Shown: positions 48,341 through 62,164, counted from the stretch's first letter. The stretch is 64,000 bases of DNA from Pagrus major (GCF_040436345.1 NC_133221.1:2261118-2325117), one strand, 5' to 3'. The notes: generated by a model from the letters alone, not told the origin. Numbers and translations are program-made.

Positions 48341-48837
48341 GGTTAAGTGAATTAAGCCTTAAGTGAGGGAAGACACTGAGATGGAGGAAAGGGTGGAGAG
48401 GCAGAGGGAAGGTTTATGGGAGGAGGAGAGGGAGAGACAAAGACGACCTGCAGGAGGTGGAGGAGATAATGGACCTGCTGTCTGCTGGAGAGGAAACTTA
48501 ATTTGCTGAGCAGGAGATCAGAAGATGAAAGTGAAATCGAGGGTGATTCAGGAAGGTTTTTGTCTCTAAAGGACACTGTGTTCTCAACCATTACCGCTTC
48601 TTATTTTCAGACCGGTGGCCCGGCTCTGTGGAGGACAGCTGGTCCAGAGCGAAAACATCTCAAAGTTCACGTGAAGTCAGAATCGATGTTAAAGTGTTTT
48701 TATCACTCATAGATAGATTAAATTATCGTTATCGTTTATCGTCCACAGGGGAAATTCATCTCGCTCAGGTCAGCACAAAACAATACAGGACATCATAACA
48801 ACATAAATATATAAGATAAATATCACTGACTACTTTC
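48337..48837. other. Intergenic, purine-rich, no gene recognised
   Basis: GGA-rich sequence at 48370-48490. No exon was supported. Confidence 0.4.
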
Positions 48838-48975
48838 ACTGTCAGGACACTCCCACACAGAGTTTAAAAGCCTGCGACTCCTCCAGTTAGTTAGAACTGA
48901 AGAAGCCTCTTGGATGAGAAGTGAAACGTCTTCAAGAAACTGAAACACGTCCAGTTGCCCACGATACAGAACTGA
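48838..48975. repeat. Dispersed repeat, inverted copy of 44575-44705
   Basis: AGAACTGAAGAAGCCTCTTG and AAACGTCTTCAAGAAACTGA mirror the earlier copy. Confidence 0.75.
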
Positions 48976-49431
48976 CATTTACTTTATGAAGGAGATATTT
49001 TCTATGAGATTTCCTAAAAGTGAAAGTTTGAATGTAGCTCAACACATTCTGGATGCACTGTTGTGAGACTTGATCCAGATATTCATGGTCTCTGATTAAT
49101 GGATGGTTTGTGATTTTGGGGATTTTCAGGATGTTATTATTAAGTTTCTGCTCTCCTGTTGCAGCTCGTTAACTGACGGAGCGACACGCTGCTGTGGATC
49201 TGCTTTAATCATCTTCAGGTCTGTTCTCATCAGGTCTCTATGGTTTTTTTTTTGAAGGTTGACTAATGTCAGACTGCTGGTGTGTGTTAATGATATTAAA
49301 GGAGGAGGGACAATCACACTGGTCACTGTTACTGCGCTCCCACCGTATGTACCGTCCTGCCAAAGAGAAACCCTTAAACACAGGCACTCTCCCTGTCCAT
49401 CTGTCCTCTCTCACACATTTGTCTTTCTGTA

Positions 49432-49478
<47 letters not shown>

Positions 49479-50109
49479 GGAAGAGCGGGGGTGTTTTGGC
49501 CGCCAAAATGCCACTTGAGTGTCACTGGCCTTTACAGTCTGAGTAAGAGAGAACAAAAATTTCCATTTTAGTGACGGAGAGGAGGAGGAGGAGGAGGAGG
49601 AGGAGGAGCCATGCGGGAAAAGCATCCAGAGAGACAGACGGTGGAGGAGATTCAAGTGCTGTCTTCTGCTGTCCTCTCACCTGGTGTTTGAATGTGATTT
49701 AGTTCATTTTAAATCAGCATCAGTGGCTTAAAAAAAATTTAAAAACTTCAAATATGTTTTCAAGAGCCAGAGAAGATATCTGTGGAATAAAACATTAGCA
49801 ATAGCATTTAAAAATAAACATATAACCACTAGTAGCAGTGGGCACAACCACGACCCATGAACACCTGCGAGATGAGAGAACCAGGAAGTTCCCCGTCAGT
49901 CTAAGTCTGTGACTGAGGGATCATTCAGGGCTCACTCCACCCAGCCGGCAGGATAAATGTTAGCTAAGTACGTTTCTGTATGTTGCAACTTTACGTGCGT
50001 TTAGGTTTAATTTTTCTATTTCACTCTGGTCTGTTTAGGTTTAGGCACAAAAAACAGCTGCAGATGGTCCAACTTCCTGTGAAAGATAGCTGAATTTCAC
50101 AGAGGTGGG
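48976..50109. other. Intergenic with (CA)n and (GGA)n
   Basis: CA at 49437-49476, GGA at 49578-49608, and a GGTTTAGGCACAAAAAAC dispersed phrase near 50035. No gene was seen. Confidence 0.5.
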
Positions 50110-50275
50110 AGGTAAGAAAGTACAAATACTCTGTTACTCTACTTGAGTACATGTTTCAGGTATCTGTCCTGAGTATCTCTGTGACTTTCCCTCTCTACAT
50201 CTGAACACAAACATCTGAACTTTCTCCTCCTCACATTTTCAAAACAGCCTCGTTACTTTAGTTTGATGCATTTGA
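50110..50275. repeat. Dispersed AAAGTA-type repeat
   Basis: It has GTACAAATACTCTGTTACTC and CTTGAGTACATG phrases of the common fish family. Confidence 0.5.
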
Positions 50276-50333
50276 GGTGAATTATGGATTATTGTTATTT
50301 GGCGTCATCGCACGCCGCCTTCCCAACATCACA

Positions 50334-50337
<4 letters not shown>

Positions 50338-50408
<71 letters not shown>
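50338..50408. repeat. (TA)n microsatellite
   Basis: About 35 TA units followed by a decayed ATATT tail. Confidence 0.97.
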
Positions 50409-50411
<3 letters not shown>

Positions 50412-50779
50412 TTAAATTATGTTATATTATATCATATTATATTATATTATATGTATCAAGATTTCAAAGACCCAGAAAAAATTGCTGCTGAAACATGGAA
50501 ATCCTTTTACTAGATGGTAGTCCTTCATTGATGCTGTAATTACTTTTTATATTTTAATTTTACCAGCCAGTTAAATGCAGCTTTTATTCAGCGATGTTCT
50601 TCCAACCAGCTGGTCACCAGTAAGACAAGAAAACCAGCACAGAGAGGAGACAGAGAGGGATGGAGGGAGGTAAAAATAGAGGAGGAGGAGGGGGGGTAGC
50701 ATCGAGGTAAAGAAGAAGGGAGGGGCAGGGAGGCACCAGGGAATACAGAGAGAGAGAGAGGGGGAGAGAGAGGCTGCAA

Positions 50780-51065
50780 TGAAAGAGGCTGATGTCATCT
50801 CTGTGAAGCAGCCAATCAGAGAGCAGCAGGGAGGGAAGAAGGGAGGGAGGAGAGGCAGAGCTCAGAAGGGTGTGTTTTATGTACCACTGCAGCATCAGTG
50901 CAAAGAAGAGAGAGAGAGAGAGAGAGAGACAGGAGAAAAGACACGACTCAGTGGACAGGAAAGAAAAAATACAGACAGAGAAGAAGAGAGAGGAGAGCGT
51001 GACGAGAGGACGGAGACAGGACGGGGATAAGACAGAGACGGAGAGAGACTTGACACCTGCAGAGG
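50780..51065 (+). promoter_or_regulatory. Candidate promoter and 5'-UTR exon of a downstream gene
   Basis: A CCAATCAGA box lies at 50811. A purine-rich segment from about 50900 runs to CCTGCAGAG followed by the donor GTAAGA at 51066. The sequence has no ATG context and looks like a long GA-rich 5'-UTR. If real, the region to the right would be a first intron of at least 13 kb. Purine-rich simple sequence can mimic this. Confidence 0.3.
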
Positions 51066-51121
51066 TAAGATGACAACAATAGTATCCCACCATGCTGCTG
51101 GCGTCTGGGTGTGTGTCTGTA

Positions 51122-51126
<5 letters not shown>

Positions 51127-51201
<75 letters not shown>

Positions 51202-51300
51202 CCGGAGGGCGTGATGATGTCTTACATAATACGATGGCAGGTATGAACAACTGTGCAGGGTGAGCACTGAGATGTGTGTGTGTGTGTGTGTGTGTGTGTG
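51127..51300. repeat. Two (GT)n microsatellites
   Basis: GT at 51127-51199 and 51272-51300, followed by a short TGTA/GTAT tract near 51310-51340. Confidence 0.95.
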
Positions 51301-51977
51301 TCACTGTATATACATGCATGTACGTATGTATGTATGTGTGTGTGGGTGTGTGGGTGTATGAGATTATTTCCTCGTCTGTCTGCTTTCACTGTCTGCATCC
51401 TTTTTTGAAATCTGAAAACATAAAAAGATGAACTGACCCTTTTGTGCTTGTCCGTGCGTGGACGGAGAGGCTGCGTGTGGGTGAGTCAGGCTTCAGGGAG
51501 TGTCTGACTCACTTGATTCAGCTTTTTTTCATATCTTCTGTCATCTGCAGCAGCATGTTTTTATTAATATTGAATGAAACGCGGCACTACACAACATTAT
51601 AGTGTTCAATTATTCACGACTGGTTTGTAGCTTGCTTCCTTTCATGATAAACCTCTCAGGGCACGCTGTCTGTCAGGTATGATTCTGTCAGTTTCATCCT
51701 TGTACTGAAATGAAAATGAAATCATGGATATAAACAGCACCATGTGGTTTCTGGCTTCTCCTGCTCAGTTCATACCGAGCCCCACCACCCCTCCATCGCC
51801 TGGTGCTGAGGACAGAACAGGAGATTTACGTTGTTCTGAGAGTGGGTGGTGTTATCCTGTATTACGGAGTCCCACAGGGCAGCGACTAGGACGACCTCAC
51901 CTGTCACGTCTCATGATTTGATGTAAAGCTCCAACTAACAATTACTTTCTCTATTGATTAACCTGCTGGTGACCTTC
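51301..51977. other. Non-coding, nothing recognised
   Basis: An open frame at 51724-51921 lacks signatures. Confidence 0.4.
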
Positions 51978-52874
51978 TTAAAGGAACAGTTCACCCCAAA
52001 AAATGAACTGATCTCCTCCCTCCATGATGATATAAAGTCAGGTGGTCTCGTAGTCGACAGAACATTTCTGGAGCTTCACAGCAAAGCAGCGTTGCAGCAT
52101 TCTGCTGAACAACTGAAGCAGCTGGAGACTTGATTTAAAACGGAAATAAAACATAAAATGTTTCCATACAGCTCGTCTGCAGTAATCCAAGTCTCCAGAA
52201 GCTCTGAGATCCCAAAATGTTTTGTAAAGATGTTATTGACACTCTTGTCTAGTTTGTGCACCCACTTGAAACCAGGAGTGCGCAAATGCTTTTAGTTTAG
52301 TAGCTACGGTGAAGATTTCAGCTTTAATAACGTCTTTTTAAATCAGTTTGGGATCTCGGGTCTTCCGGAGACTTGGATAAAACCGCACAAGCTGTTTGGA
52401 GCCATTTGATGTTTTATTTCAGTTGTGCCTTTTTATTTATTTCAGCAGCTCCTTCAGTTGTTTAGCAGAATGCTGCAACTATGTTTCATCACGAAGCTCC
52501 AGAAATAATTTGTGGACTACGAGACTTCACCTGACTTTATATCAGCATGTAGGGAGGAGATGATGACACCATGAATCCGTTTAGAAATCTTTAAAGAAGA
52601 CGCTCCTTACATGTGCAGAACTTGCCTTAGAAAAATCCTATTTTTAAGTTTTCTTCAGTATCAAAGTAACCCAGTCATAGTTGTCTGTACATCCACAGGT
52701 TCACTGCAAACAGGAAGTGCTAACAGCTCATTCGGCAAAGTTTTAATGGAGTTTGGGAGTATTTTATTTCTTTTTTTTTTTTTTAAACAAGTCCCCAGCT
52801 ACTTCACTTGTTTAAGAGATGCGGGGGAGGAGATAATGACTGAATTTACATTTTTGGCTGAACTGTTCCTTTAA
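51978..52874. mobile_element. Foldback DNA transposon, 0.9 kb
   Basis: It starts TTAAAGGAACAGTTCACCCC and ends CTGAACTGTTCCTTTAA. The arms are long: the AGTCAGGTGGTCTCGTAGTC / GCAGCATTCTGCTGAACAAC part near 52035-52130 is mirrored at 52450-52545. TTAA stands at both ends. No transposase is present. A partial copy lies at 43386-43565. Confidence 0.8.
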
Positions 52875-53662
52875 CTTGAATGGCACTCAGTAGAGCGCAT
52901 ACCTCCACCAACGCCTGACAGTTCCCTTTAATTCAATCTAGCCTAATCCAATAACAATTAAAGGATATTTAAATCCACTAGATCAGGATTTTTAGTAAGA
53001 TCCCTATCAAACTGTAATCACCCAAAGATAGCAGCCACTAAAAGATGTCATCAACATGCATTATGCCCTGAAAAATTACCAATGATAAAGACAGTTGGGG
53101 GAAAAAATCCCTGGATCCGTCTCTTTATCTGGATCCACACCAAAAGTTAATGGGGTCTATTCTAAGCCAAGACTCATCCTCCATCCAAGTTTGGTGGAAA
53201 TCCGTTCAGTAGCTTTTGTGTAATCCTGCTGACAAACCAACAAAGAACAAAGACAGGAGAAAACACAACCTCCTGGACCGAGGTAATTAGTCCATTAATC
53301 CTTTTTGTCTGTAAAATCTGAAAAGAAAAAGTCAAAAAGACTTTATAGTTTCCTCCAACCCAAGATGATGTTGTAAAATGTTTTGTGTCCAACCAACGGT
53401 CCAAAACCCAAAATATATTCGGTTTCCTGTCGCGTCTGATAGAGAAAAACATTAAATCTTCACATTTGAGAAGCTGGATTCATTTTCTGATACTCGACTA
53501 AACTTTGCAGCTGTGACGTGTTTCACGTGACGACATATTAGATTCATTTCACTTTGTCTCTTTCACTCCCTGCTGTGTCCGTCCCTTTCATACGTGTCAC
53601 CAGGTTTCTGTTTGACTGTTTACTCCTGAATTCCTCTTTTCACTCATAGCAACATCATTTAA

Positions 53663-53714
<52 letters not shown>

Positions 53715-55300
53715 CGTCTGTCTCCTCTTCTGTCGTTTGCATTGTGGGGTTTTCTCACCACGATTGCTTTGGCAGTGGATCACCTCAAATTAGGCCAGAA
53801 TCTGAGAGGAGGAGGAGGAGGAGGAGGAGGAGGAGGAGATGAGGGGAAGGAAAGTTGATAAGAGGGGGAGAGATTGGAGGAGATATCAGTGGGTGAAAGA
53901 GACGAAAGTTGAGGTTTATCAAAGGGGAGGAGGAAAGATTTAGCCCCAAAAAAAAGAGCCGGGGAAGCCGGAGGAAAGAGGGAATGTGACGGAGAGAGAG
54001 GGAGATGAAAAGAAAGCCTGGACTGGGAATAGGATGAGAGAGGTAGAGGAGGAGGAGGAGGAGGAGGAGGAGGAGGAGGAGGAGGGAAAGTTAGGATCTG
54101 GTGTAGGAGGATTTTTTAGTCCAATTTCTGCTCTTGCCCCCCTCATCCTCTCCTCTCATGCTTGGCAGTAGTCAAGTTGACTGAAACCATCTGGTGCTAT
54201 TTTATGTTAGCGCATCTTTTGTACTTCGACTCCAGACAGACAGACCAGACGACACATATGCAGTTTACACCGAGGCTGAAAGGAAATCCTTTAAACAATG
54301 GGTCCTCAATGGGAGGCTATTTAATCTGCATGTATGTATGTATTTGACGTTGTGATGAACGCAGCACACACAGAGGCTGGATTTATCCTTTATTAGCCTG
54401 TTTTTATCTGTTTACAAACTCAGGTTAAAGGAGCATTTTTTAAGATATGGCCATCAGAGTGTGAAGAAACAACAGTGCTGACGTTATGTTGCACAGATGT
54501 TTATTGAAGTTTGCATTTGAGTTTTTGTTGCAGTCACATGTTTTAAAATTCAGCTCACATTTTCCATTAAAAATATGAAATGATGATTGTTTTCACACTT
54601 CATACTCGTCTGTGAGCCTTCAAGGGATGATTAAAAAAAATCAGAAGTTTGAGTTCAGAAGTTTGAAAGACACTCAAAATCATGTCGTTAAATGATATAA
54701 CTGAAAATATTTAAAACTGCAGACTGACTCAGAGATATTATGAGGATAGTTTTCCTATTAAACTATTAAAAAGACAGATATCTTTCACTTCTGTCTTGTA
54801 TCCTCACTAGTGTTTATGTTTAACCTGAAGTCAGACTGCGTCTCTCTCTGACGTGCTGTTCCCGGCAGACAGATTGTCTGACCTCCCTGTAGCGTCGAGA
54901 TTTGTGCGATAGCGTAGCGCTGTGAAAAGACGACATGAATCTGACTTGTCGTGGCAGCTCTATAAAGTCAATAAAAGTCCCAGGAGAGAGGTTGAGGATG
55001 CAGTTTGGAGCCAGACTAAAAGGTCTGAGCTGCAGGACCGCGGGTCGTGAAGGGAAGTCTGGGCCCAGAAAATGAGATTAGTCTGACTTTTGCTCTCTCT
55101 CGGTTCCTCTCTGTCTCTGATTCCTCAGCGTTTCTCATTGTGCTTTTTCTCATCCATCTTCATCCGTCTCTCTCACGACCCCACTCCCTCCCCTCTGGTC
55201 CTTCTTTCCTCTCTTCTGGCCTTTCTTTCTCTTTCTTTCCCCTCGTTTTTCCATTTCTCCTCCACAGAATGAGGCCTTTGTGTTGAGAAATGAGAGGAAT
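52875..55300. other. Non-coding region with simple repeats
   Basis: CA at 53665-53711, GGA at 53810-53838 and 54046-54085. The segment 53745-53805 is of complex composition and may be a conserved element. No exon was supported. Confidence 0.45.
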
Positions 55301-55324
55301 GCCCCTTTTCTCTATTTTCCCCTC

Positions 55325-55414
55325 TTCTTCTTCTCCTTCTTCTTCTTCTTCTTCTTCTTCTTCCTCTTCTGGTTTTCCTCACAGCTCTTCTTCCTAATGT
55401 CTTCTCCCTCCCCC

Positions 55415-55496
<82 letters not shown>
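55325..55496. repeat. (TTC)n then (GT)n
   Basis: TTC-rich tract at 55325-55365 and about 39 GT units at 55418-55496. Confidence 0.95.
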
Positions 55497-55497
<1 letters not shown>

Positions 55498-56214
55498 CGG
55501 GTCGGGGGTGCATCCATTAGCTCGGATTAGAAACTGTAGGAGGGTCTTAACAGCCCCTCTGTGTTTGGGGTTTTAATCTCCTCAGAAACAGCTAATCTAA
55601 CTTCAGCGGCTTTATGTACAGTACACATGTGTGAACACACACTCACACAACCACACACACACACACAACCACACACACTTCCTCCTGCAAATATGTGACT
55701 TGTGTCTGTTTTTCTGGCCGCTGTGGTTGAACCGTGACAAGAGTCCATTCATGAACTGGCCACAAACACAGAGGACACTTTATGGGCCAAATATGTGACA
55801 ACAATATCATCAGTCACTCGAGTGACAAATAATCACATGCTGCTCGATAAATCTGAACATAACACAGAGTACAGTGACCAGAAGTCTGACTCGACCGTCA
55901 GAGTGTTTCCTTTAATCCATATGTTTTCCATCTCATGCAAGTCTGATCAATATTTCTCATGACTGATTTAAGAATAAAGGCACACTTGAAATGCACATCC
56001 TGTAGAGATGAATCCATTATGTGATTGACGTAAAATGTATCAGCGAATATTCTGATCATCAATAAAGTCTGATTACAGCTTCTCATCACAGTAAACTGAA
56101 TATCTTATTACTAGTAATAACATTATTACAAGACGTCACCTTGGTTATAATCAGCAGATTTATCTCTAATAAACACTAAGATATTTGTCTTTAAAGTTGT
56201 TAAACTGCAACAAA
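55497..56214. other. Non-coding, with a CNE-like island
   Basis: 55505-55610 is complex, non-repetitive and rich in ATTAG/CTAAT-like sites. CA-rich tract at 55633-55678. No gene was seen. Confidence 0.35.
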
Positions 56215-57010
56215 TATTAATTAAACATTCACCTACAGCTGCAACAATCAGCTCCTTTACCTTGATGGACAGATAAATGTGTCAGCAACTATTTGGATAA
56301 TCTTCTTTCAATCTCAAATATCAAATATTCTCTGATTCCAGCTGCCAAAATGTGAGAGATTGTTTCTTTTCTTTGACGCATATTTTAGTGAACTGAATAT
56401 CTTTACTTCTTGGACTGTTGCAAACAACTTGAAGACGTCAGCGGCGATGAAATCAGCAGATTTATCAATAATGAGTCATGAGTTACTTTGCAGATGTGAG
56501 ACAGTTAAAATGTGTTTTATTCAATCTGCCTTCTTAGTCAAGTGATCGATTAGTTGATGGACAGAAAATTAAATCTCAAATGTGATAAATTCTTGCGTTT
56601 ATTTGACTCACATATTAAACAGAATATCTTTAAATTTTTATATTTAGATGATGTCACCTTGGATACAATCAGCAGAGACGGAAGAATAATTATTTTATTC
56701 TTTATTATGTATAAATAACAAAAATCATCATTTTTATTGATGAAGACAGTGGTTGTTACTTGCAGCCCCACATGTACAGTTAAAATATGTCCTCTTACAA
56801 ATTATTCAACTTTGAAAACATTTGAATTCAGCAGCAAATTTCTCTGATTTCAGCTCAAAAATATGAATATTTTCTGGTTTTTGCGTCTCTGTTTGGACTA
56901 ATCGAGACATTTGAGGACGTCGCTTTGAGCTGTGAGAAGCTGTGATGATTTATTTTTTACCATTTTCTGACATTTTATTGTCAAACGACTGAACTTCAGA
57001 TTAACTGATC
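56215..57010. repeat. Cluster of dispersed repeats (GCTGCAAC...AATCAGCAGATT type)
   Basis: Several decayed copies share CAATCAGCAGA and TTCTGATTTCAGCT phrases. Related fragments lie at 36330-36470, 59930-60020 and 61250-61410. Confidence 0.5.
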
Positions 57011-57534
57011 GTTCAGTATAAATCCTTTGAATGAGTGACACCAGCGTCCTTCAGCAGTGACAGCCAGTTGTCTGAAGGGTGATGGATTGCATCTTTTTTA
57101 TGTTATCTTTTTGCAAGTCCATTACGCTCAGATTGATGCATCTATTTCTCAATTTATATTTTAGCATCAAAAATAATGTCTGTAATCATTTAAAACTGAG
57201 CTAGAGCTCAACCTTTCAGGGACAAAACACTCCAAAGTCTTATTTTCTACGTGCTTCATGGTTTTCTGTCCCTCTGTTTCTGTTTTTGCTTTCCTTTATC
57301 TCTTCGTACCTGCAGTAAGTCTGACGCTGTCACTTCTCCCACAGCTGACCGCCCGTCTGCTTGTAATCGTGGGATACTGACATTGTTTGTGTTGCTGTGA
57401 TTTAAAAAGCTGCACAAAAAAAATGTGTTTCCTAAAAACCAGACAAACCGCAGAGCAGTCGAGTCAAACGTAGGAGGAGAGGCAGGTGGGAGACAATAGC
57501 GAGAGAAAGTGTGTGTGTGTGTGTGTGCATTTAT

Positions 57535-57540
<6 letters not shown>
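57011..57540. other. Non-coding, nothing recognised
   Basis: No exon or element ends seen. Confidence 0.4.
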
Positions 57541-57548
<8 letters not shown>

Positions 57549-57574
<26 letters not shown>

Positions 57575-57996
57575 ACGAGATGGAGAGGTGAATCGAGGAG
57601 ATGAAGGGAGTGGCACTGGAGAGAAAGCGAGGGAGAGGTGTGGAGGGACGGAGTGGGGGATGGGAGAAAAGAAGGAGGGGCAGCGTGGGGGATGGGGGAG
57701 AGAAATATTACTGTGTGCTGCTGGAGTCAGGGGGTTACCATGGTGATGGGGGAAAGACGGAAAGGGATGGGAGAGAGAGAGGGAGACAGAGAGAGAGAGG
57801 GAGAGAGCGGCTACACACACTTACACATAATGCAAATTGACAGTTTCACCGACTGATTGAATAAAATGATAAGCATCAAATCCCCTTTTAATTTAAACCT
57901 TCCTTCCTGCTCCTTCTGGGTGAGGTGGGGTGAGGTGGGGGAGACGGAGGAGAGGATGAAGCTGCAGAGGGATGAAGAAGAAGGAGAGCGAGAGAG

Positions 57997-58047
<51 letters not shown>
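57549..58047. repeat. GA-rich simple sequence
   Basis: GA at 57549-57575 and 57990-58047, with purine-rich sequence and two GGGTGAGGTG repeats between them. Confidence 0.9.
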
Positions 58048-58049
<2 letters not shown>

Positions 58050-60888
58050 CTCTGAGTTGAGTGGAGATGAAGAAATGCGATCTCCCACCTGGGAGTGGTG
58101 TAACTTGGAGACACAGTTGTGGCTTTTTTGGTCAAAGGACAAAGAGACAACGTGACAGACACACACAGTGCATCCAGACGGACGTCAGAGTTTGATTTCT
58201 AACATTTTTGTACGTCGGCTCTGAGAGTTTGAGGCAGTTTAGAGAACACAGACACAAAATAAAATAAAATAAAAATGATTTTCTCTGCTCATTTCTTTTT
58301 AGAGAAATTCAAACTTTTGTTCTAAACACGTTCTTTGTCTTCGCTCTCAAGCGGAAAACAATTCATCACAAAGACTCTGATCTGGAGATGTTTGTGTCTG
58401 AAACGTAACACAATCACCACAGTAAATTTCGGCACGGTACGTTTCTGCAAAACCACGAATATGTTGAAACTTTTTATTGGATATGTGCGTGACAATGATG
58501 TGCTTACGCTCCGGTTAGGTTAAGGCACAAAAAAACACTTGAGGGTCAAGAAAAGTCTCATTTTGGGTTAAAATTCCTGGTGTTGTCGCCACAAACAGCT
58601 GGAAACTCTCCCATAGACGGCTACACAATCACCAAACGGACGCTAACATTTGTTGGTTGAAATGGTTTTGTCTTGCTTTGCAGTCGTGTCGTCCAGGTGA
58701 CAAAAGCTCAGCTCTCATATTGTAGAAATGTTAATGTGCCACGTATGAAACATATCCTCAGTTTGCAGACACATACAGAGGAGACATATTTTCCAGGCGA
58801 CTGTAACGATCACCTCGAGATCTAAACCGTTTCCCAGCCGATCCTCGTGGGCTGCAGAGCGGCCGCCGGGCTTGACCCCACACCTTGAAGATAAAGAGGA
58901 TGAGGTTATTATGTGAAGAGGCAGAATCAAAGCTCAGGGTAACTTCTTCTACCTGCCAGCAGGGATTAGGTGAGATGTGAGTGGCTGCTGAGGCTGCTGG
59001 GAGTCGGCGCTCTCAGTGGATTGGCAGCAGCTGGTTCCCGGTCTGAGGATGAGAGACAGACGAGCCTCTGGGTCGTGGTGGGTGTGCGTGGGCGGGTGGA
59101 TGTGGTCGGCTCAAAAGAGGAAGAGCGTGGGCGGGTGGATGATTATGCATGTGTGTGTGTGTGTGAAGACGGTGCCAGTGGTGAAAACATTTCACAGGAT
59201 CTCATCTGCATAATGTGGAGTAATTCTCTCTTTAGGCGGGTTATTGCCTCAGGCCTTGTAAAGTTTTACAGCCACGCTATCAAGAGCAAGAACGCCGATC
59301 AAATTATCTCCCCCATATAAAGTTAGAAATGCTTTATTAAGACTGCTGTCGTCAACAATGGATCCAGTTATTACATGTGTATTAAATCGTTCATGAAGAA
59401 TTATCACAGGACTCTGCAGTTACCTTTAAATGTATGAGCTCGCTGTGGTTTCCTGCAGCTTGTTTCAGCTCTCAGAGCTCTCAGAGCTCTCAGAGCTTTC
59501 AGAGCTCTCAGAGCGCACCGCTCACTGACCTGCTCAGCAGCAATCATCAGACTGACTCAGTCAGCGACTAGCTGGTGATGAAAGTGGAGCATTTAGCAGC
59601 TAAGAGCCGGCTGCATTTCTCAGAAGTTGGCTTCCCAATGATTACGGTGTTTGTCTCCAAATGAATCCCAGATAGCAAACATGCATCTCATAGAAGTTTC
59701 ATCAGAAAGACACCGGGGAGTGTTTGCGAGTGAAGAGGTGTCTGCATTTGGTTGATGTCGCAACATCTTCGTCACACTATGTCTTTCCAACGTAACTCAG
59801 TCGCAAGACATGGGGACGTTGCTCTTTGTCTGCGAGATCTTTCATTCAGCAGCTGTTTGCTTTTATTTATCTTGTGTGATCGTAAATTAAATCTTGTTTT
59901 CGGGACAAACGAAGCAGCTTGAAGTCGTCACTTTACGCTTTGGGAAATTTGCGATTGCTCAACCAAGGCGATGATTGGCAGATTAACCGATAATGAAAAC
60001 AATTATTAGTTGCAGCTCTTTGTTTTGTGCCAGAAGATTTGCTACAGACTCGCTCGGATGCTACAGAAAGAATTGCAACATATGATTTATGCTTTATTCA
60101 TACACGCTCACACAGTGTGTGTCTGAGGCATTTCCTCTCTCAACCCTGTTTATAATCAGCTTATTCTCAGAAGCAGAGAAGCAAATAAAGGAAGAAGAAG
60201 AAGAGGAGGAGGAGGAAACAGAGAGTCAGTCTTGCTCACTGATCTTGCTGGTCAGCAGTGTGTTAATGGCGTTGGTTAACTGGGCCCGTCGCAGACATGT
60301 GATATACGATCATGTTGGTATTGATTGACATTACATACAGTGAACCTTCCCAGCAGCTGCAGGACACTCGACTCTGTCAGCAGGGCCGAGGCTGGACAGC
60401 GTCACTCTGAGTGCATCACTGATATCGTTGATGATTTCATGTTTTAATCGGCTCTGTGTTAATATGATTACATTAGATTAATCAATTACTGTTGAGGGGG
60501 ATTACATCAGCTAAGAGGACCTGTTTCCTGTCGATGTTTAACTGTTTAACTGAGTTTTAACCAGAGCTCATTAATAGTTACATGACTGTGTGACTCTCTG
60601 TATTTCATGTGAAGGCAGTGATGGATGTATGGCCGTGGGTCTTGTATAAACCGCCCTGAGCACTCTGTTACACTGTGGCCTCTCACAGCTGGTGCCACTC
60701 GCCCCTCAGCTAAATCTAATAGACCCCAGCCGGGGCGAGGAAGCCACCCAGCGCGGGAGCTGCTGTTTATCCAGGAACATACCGTCACTAATGACTGATT
60801 TATGCGCTCCTATGCAGGCGCTTCGTTTGTCGTGTGGTGAGAGGCAAATCAGAAACAAACACACGATACTGGCTTTGTGTCTGCAGGG

Positions 60889-60890
<2 letters not shown>
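58048..60890. other. Non-coding region with CNE-like islands
   Basis: A 9-bp repeat (CAGAGCTCT) of about five units lies at 59466-59512. The stretches 59205-59320 and 60670-60790 are complex and repeat-free. A GAA/GGA tract sits at 60195-60218. A dispersed GGTTAGGTTAAGGCACAAAA phrase is near 58512. No coding exon was supported. Confidence 0.4.

Positions 60891-60891
<1 letters not shown>

Positions 60892-60967
<76 letters not shown>
60892..60967. repeat. (GT)n microsatellite
   Basis: About 38 GT units. Confidence 0.97.
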
Positions 60968-60969
<2 letters not shown>

Positions 60970-62164
60970 GTTGGAGGTGGGGGAAATCCAGAGGTGGCTA
61001 AACAATGTCACGCCAATAAGAGCTGATTTGAATGTGAAAGGCGTCGGGTTGTGCTGTGGGACCAGCGGGTGAAAAAGTCTCCCCCAACCCATCTGAAAGG
61101 CAAATTCACAGAAATGGCACAAAGGTATAATTCCAGAGTCTGACAGCGAGATACTGGACATACATTATGATAATGAACGAGGTCATTTCTGATGCACAAA
61201 TGCTCAACATTCACTCGTTTCAGCTTCTCAGTTGTGAGGATTTGATGCTGTGATTTGTCTCGTGTGATCCTAAATTGAATATCTTGGGGGGGTTTTTTGG
61301 ACAAAAGAAGCAGTTTGAAGACGTCACTTTGTGCTTCAGGGAAATGTGTGATTTGCTTAATAAAGACAATAATCTGCAGATTAATCAATAATGAAAACAT
61401 TTATTAGTTGCATCTGTAATAGATGCACATGTAGGCATCTGATGATATCTCACTATCCACCCATATATCTGGTTCAGTTTTGGTTTTTGTTCATACTGTG
61501 AGCGACCAGGTTAGGATTAAAGCAGTTTACCTGTGTTCAGTGTGCAGGGTGCTCAGAGGATGTCGTCGTTGTTTCCTGTAGCAACAGGAACTTTAAAAAC
61601 ACAACAAGGGGAGACGAATCCTGATAGAAATAGTCGGCCAACGGCAGCTTGCACAGTCTACAGGCAGTTTAAGAGTCAATGCTCTTAAACACAGTGGTGC
61701 TTTGAGATAAGTCCTGATTGTAGCATGCTAACATTTGCTAATTATCTCCAAAACACAAAGTACAGTTGGAGCTGCTGGGAATGCCTTCAGTCCTGCAGGT
61801 ATTTGGTTATAAACACATTAGACTCAGGCTGATGAGGACATGACTGTCTGCACTAACTTTCATAGAAATCCATCCAATAATTGTTGAGATATCTCAGTTT
61901 ATCAAAGTGGTGGGACGACCGACAGACCAACCGACGCTCCCATCCCCAGAGTCAAGCCTTAGCATGTCTAAAAAACCCAGCCAGTGATCGTACCCAGCAC
62001 CAGAACATTATTTGGACAAATCTACAGTGCCTCATTTAATGGGGGGTTGGATGCTCTCCTCTTCATTACAGCCTTTCTTTTATGGTTGAAGCTGATAAGA
62101 CAGGAGAGTTTTCATATTTAAGCTTTGCCTCGAGCCGTTTCACACAAATATGACTGGTGTGGAG

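Noticed and set aside
48895..48945. Hammerhead-ribozyme-like core (GGATGAG...GAAACGTC)
   Set aside because: The core is mismatched and no stem II can form between the two conserved parts; it belongs to a dispersed repeat.
59013..59320. Overlapping frames on both strands
   Set aside because: No homology recognised and no splice sites in phase.
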